From positions 1 through 59,808 of the forward strand of contig CAXKVV010000137.1 of assembly GCA_964058805.1 (NCBI GenBank): a DNA stretch of 59,808 nucleotides, read 5' to 3'. The position numbers were made by a program, and so were the translations under genes. Position 1 is the stretch's first letter; each line of letters starts with the position of its first letter. Positions 59,646-59,808 of the stretch are shown one piece after another. Under the pieces are notes generated by a model. It was not told the DNA's origin. It did no database searches and saw nothing but the letters and a program-made list of their open reading frames with translations. This DNA is from Schoenoplectus triqueter (lineage: Eukaryota > Streptophyta > Magnoliopsida > Poales > Cyperaceae).

Positions 59646-59808
59646 GATAAACTTGGAGTAGGAAGGCATCTGCATAAGTGCGTCAGTAAAAGGAATAGAA
59701 ATGGTGAGTTGTTTCAATACCTCCATAAATTTGGCAAATTGTTCATCCAAACGAGCCTTGGCGAGCCTCTGAGGGAATAGGACAGGCGGTCTGTAAGGTG
59801 GCTGTGTC
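59646..59808 (-). pseudogene. gag: Retrotransposon gag C-terminal fragment
   Basis: The frame starting at 59807 encodes YRPPVLFPQRLAKARLDEQF, then KFMEVLKQLTISIPF and DALMQMPSYSKFI, a conserved block just before protease in Athila-type gag-pol. After SKFI the expected continuation is found in another frame (NKRSLKDCKS, start of the protease segment). This implies a small deletion, about 14 bp by comparison with the family's usual spacing. The rest of gag is beyond the window edge. Confidence 0.75.

Larger units (their letters stand above)
53038..59808 (-). mobile_element. Athila-like Ty3/gypsy LTR retrotransposon, 3' part, inserted in the satellite
   Basis: Read on the minus strand, the element shows the end of gag, protease, RT, RNase H, integrase, a long 3' noncoding region, a polypurine tract and the 3' LTR, which directly abuts satellite sequence at 53037/53038. 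The domain order PR-RT-RH-INT marks Ty3/gypsy. There is no chromodomain after the integrase, and the protease and RT motifs ([27 protein letters not shown]) resemble the Athila lineage. The 5' LTR, primer-binding site and most of gag lie beyond the right edge. The coding frame is broken at about 59645, 59252-59254 and 57908-57910. No env-like frame is present between integrase and LTR. Confidence 0.9.

Overview
The window is nuclear DNA from a flowering plant, probably a eudicot (this is inferred; no species-level marker was recognised). The evidence is intron-bearing plant genes (a cellulose-synthase-like A first exon and a COP9 signalosome subunit 8 gene), AT-rich intergenic DNA with MITE-like elements, and an Athila-like Ty3/gypsy LTR retrotransposon.

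Layout. 1-1050: 5' end of a CSLA (mannan synthase, GT2) gene on the minus strand; the rest lies beyond the left edge. 1495-2780: AT-rich element with degraded terminal inverted repeats and an internal ~350 bp duplication. 2781-4608: AT-rich DNA with small hairpins. 4617-5196: a well-preserved non-autonomous hAT-type MITE with a perfect 8-bp target-site duplication. 5648-6852: four exons of CSN8 with intact GT-AG introns, but the first exon of the family was not found.

7966-53037: a 45-kb head-to-tail satellite of a 58-bp monomer (about 780 copies). It is about 64% GC, has ten CpGs per consensus monomer, and is very poor in T on the + strand. It contains two classes of shortened monomer (31 and 37 bp), sequence subfamilies, and nested duplications of 1.1, about 2, 3.9 and about 5.2 kb (the last pair displaced by 10.3 kb). 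The many long reading frames across it, especially on the minus strand, are best explained by base composition and not by genes.

53038-59808: the 3' part of a minus-strand Athila-like retrotransposon that inserted into the satellite. It shows a ~1-kb LTR, polypurine tract, long 3' noncoding region, RNase H/integrase, RT, protease and the end of gag. The frame is broken by two stops and one frameshift, and the RT has a changed catalytic residue, so it is a dead copy. A 15-bp near-palindrome (CTTGCGGGCCGCAAG type) recurs through it, in places as 21-bp tandem arrays.

The main novelty is the satellite: a family I do not recognise, starting only 1.1 kb after the CSN8 stop codon, with visible traces of how it grew (internal-repeat deletions, one-monomer slippage, multi-kb duplications, CpG decay) and a retrotransposon inserted into it. 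The next most interesting item is the near-palindrome family inside the retrotransposon.
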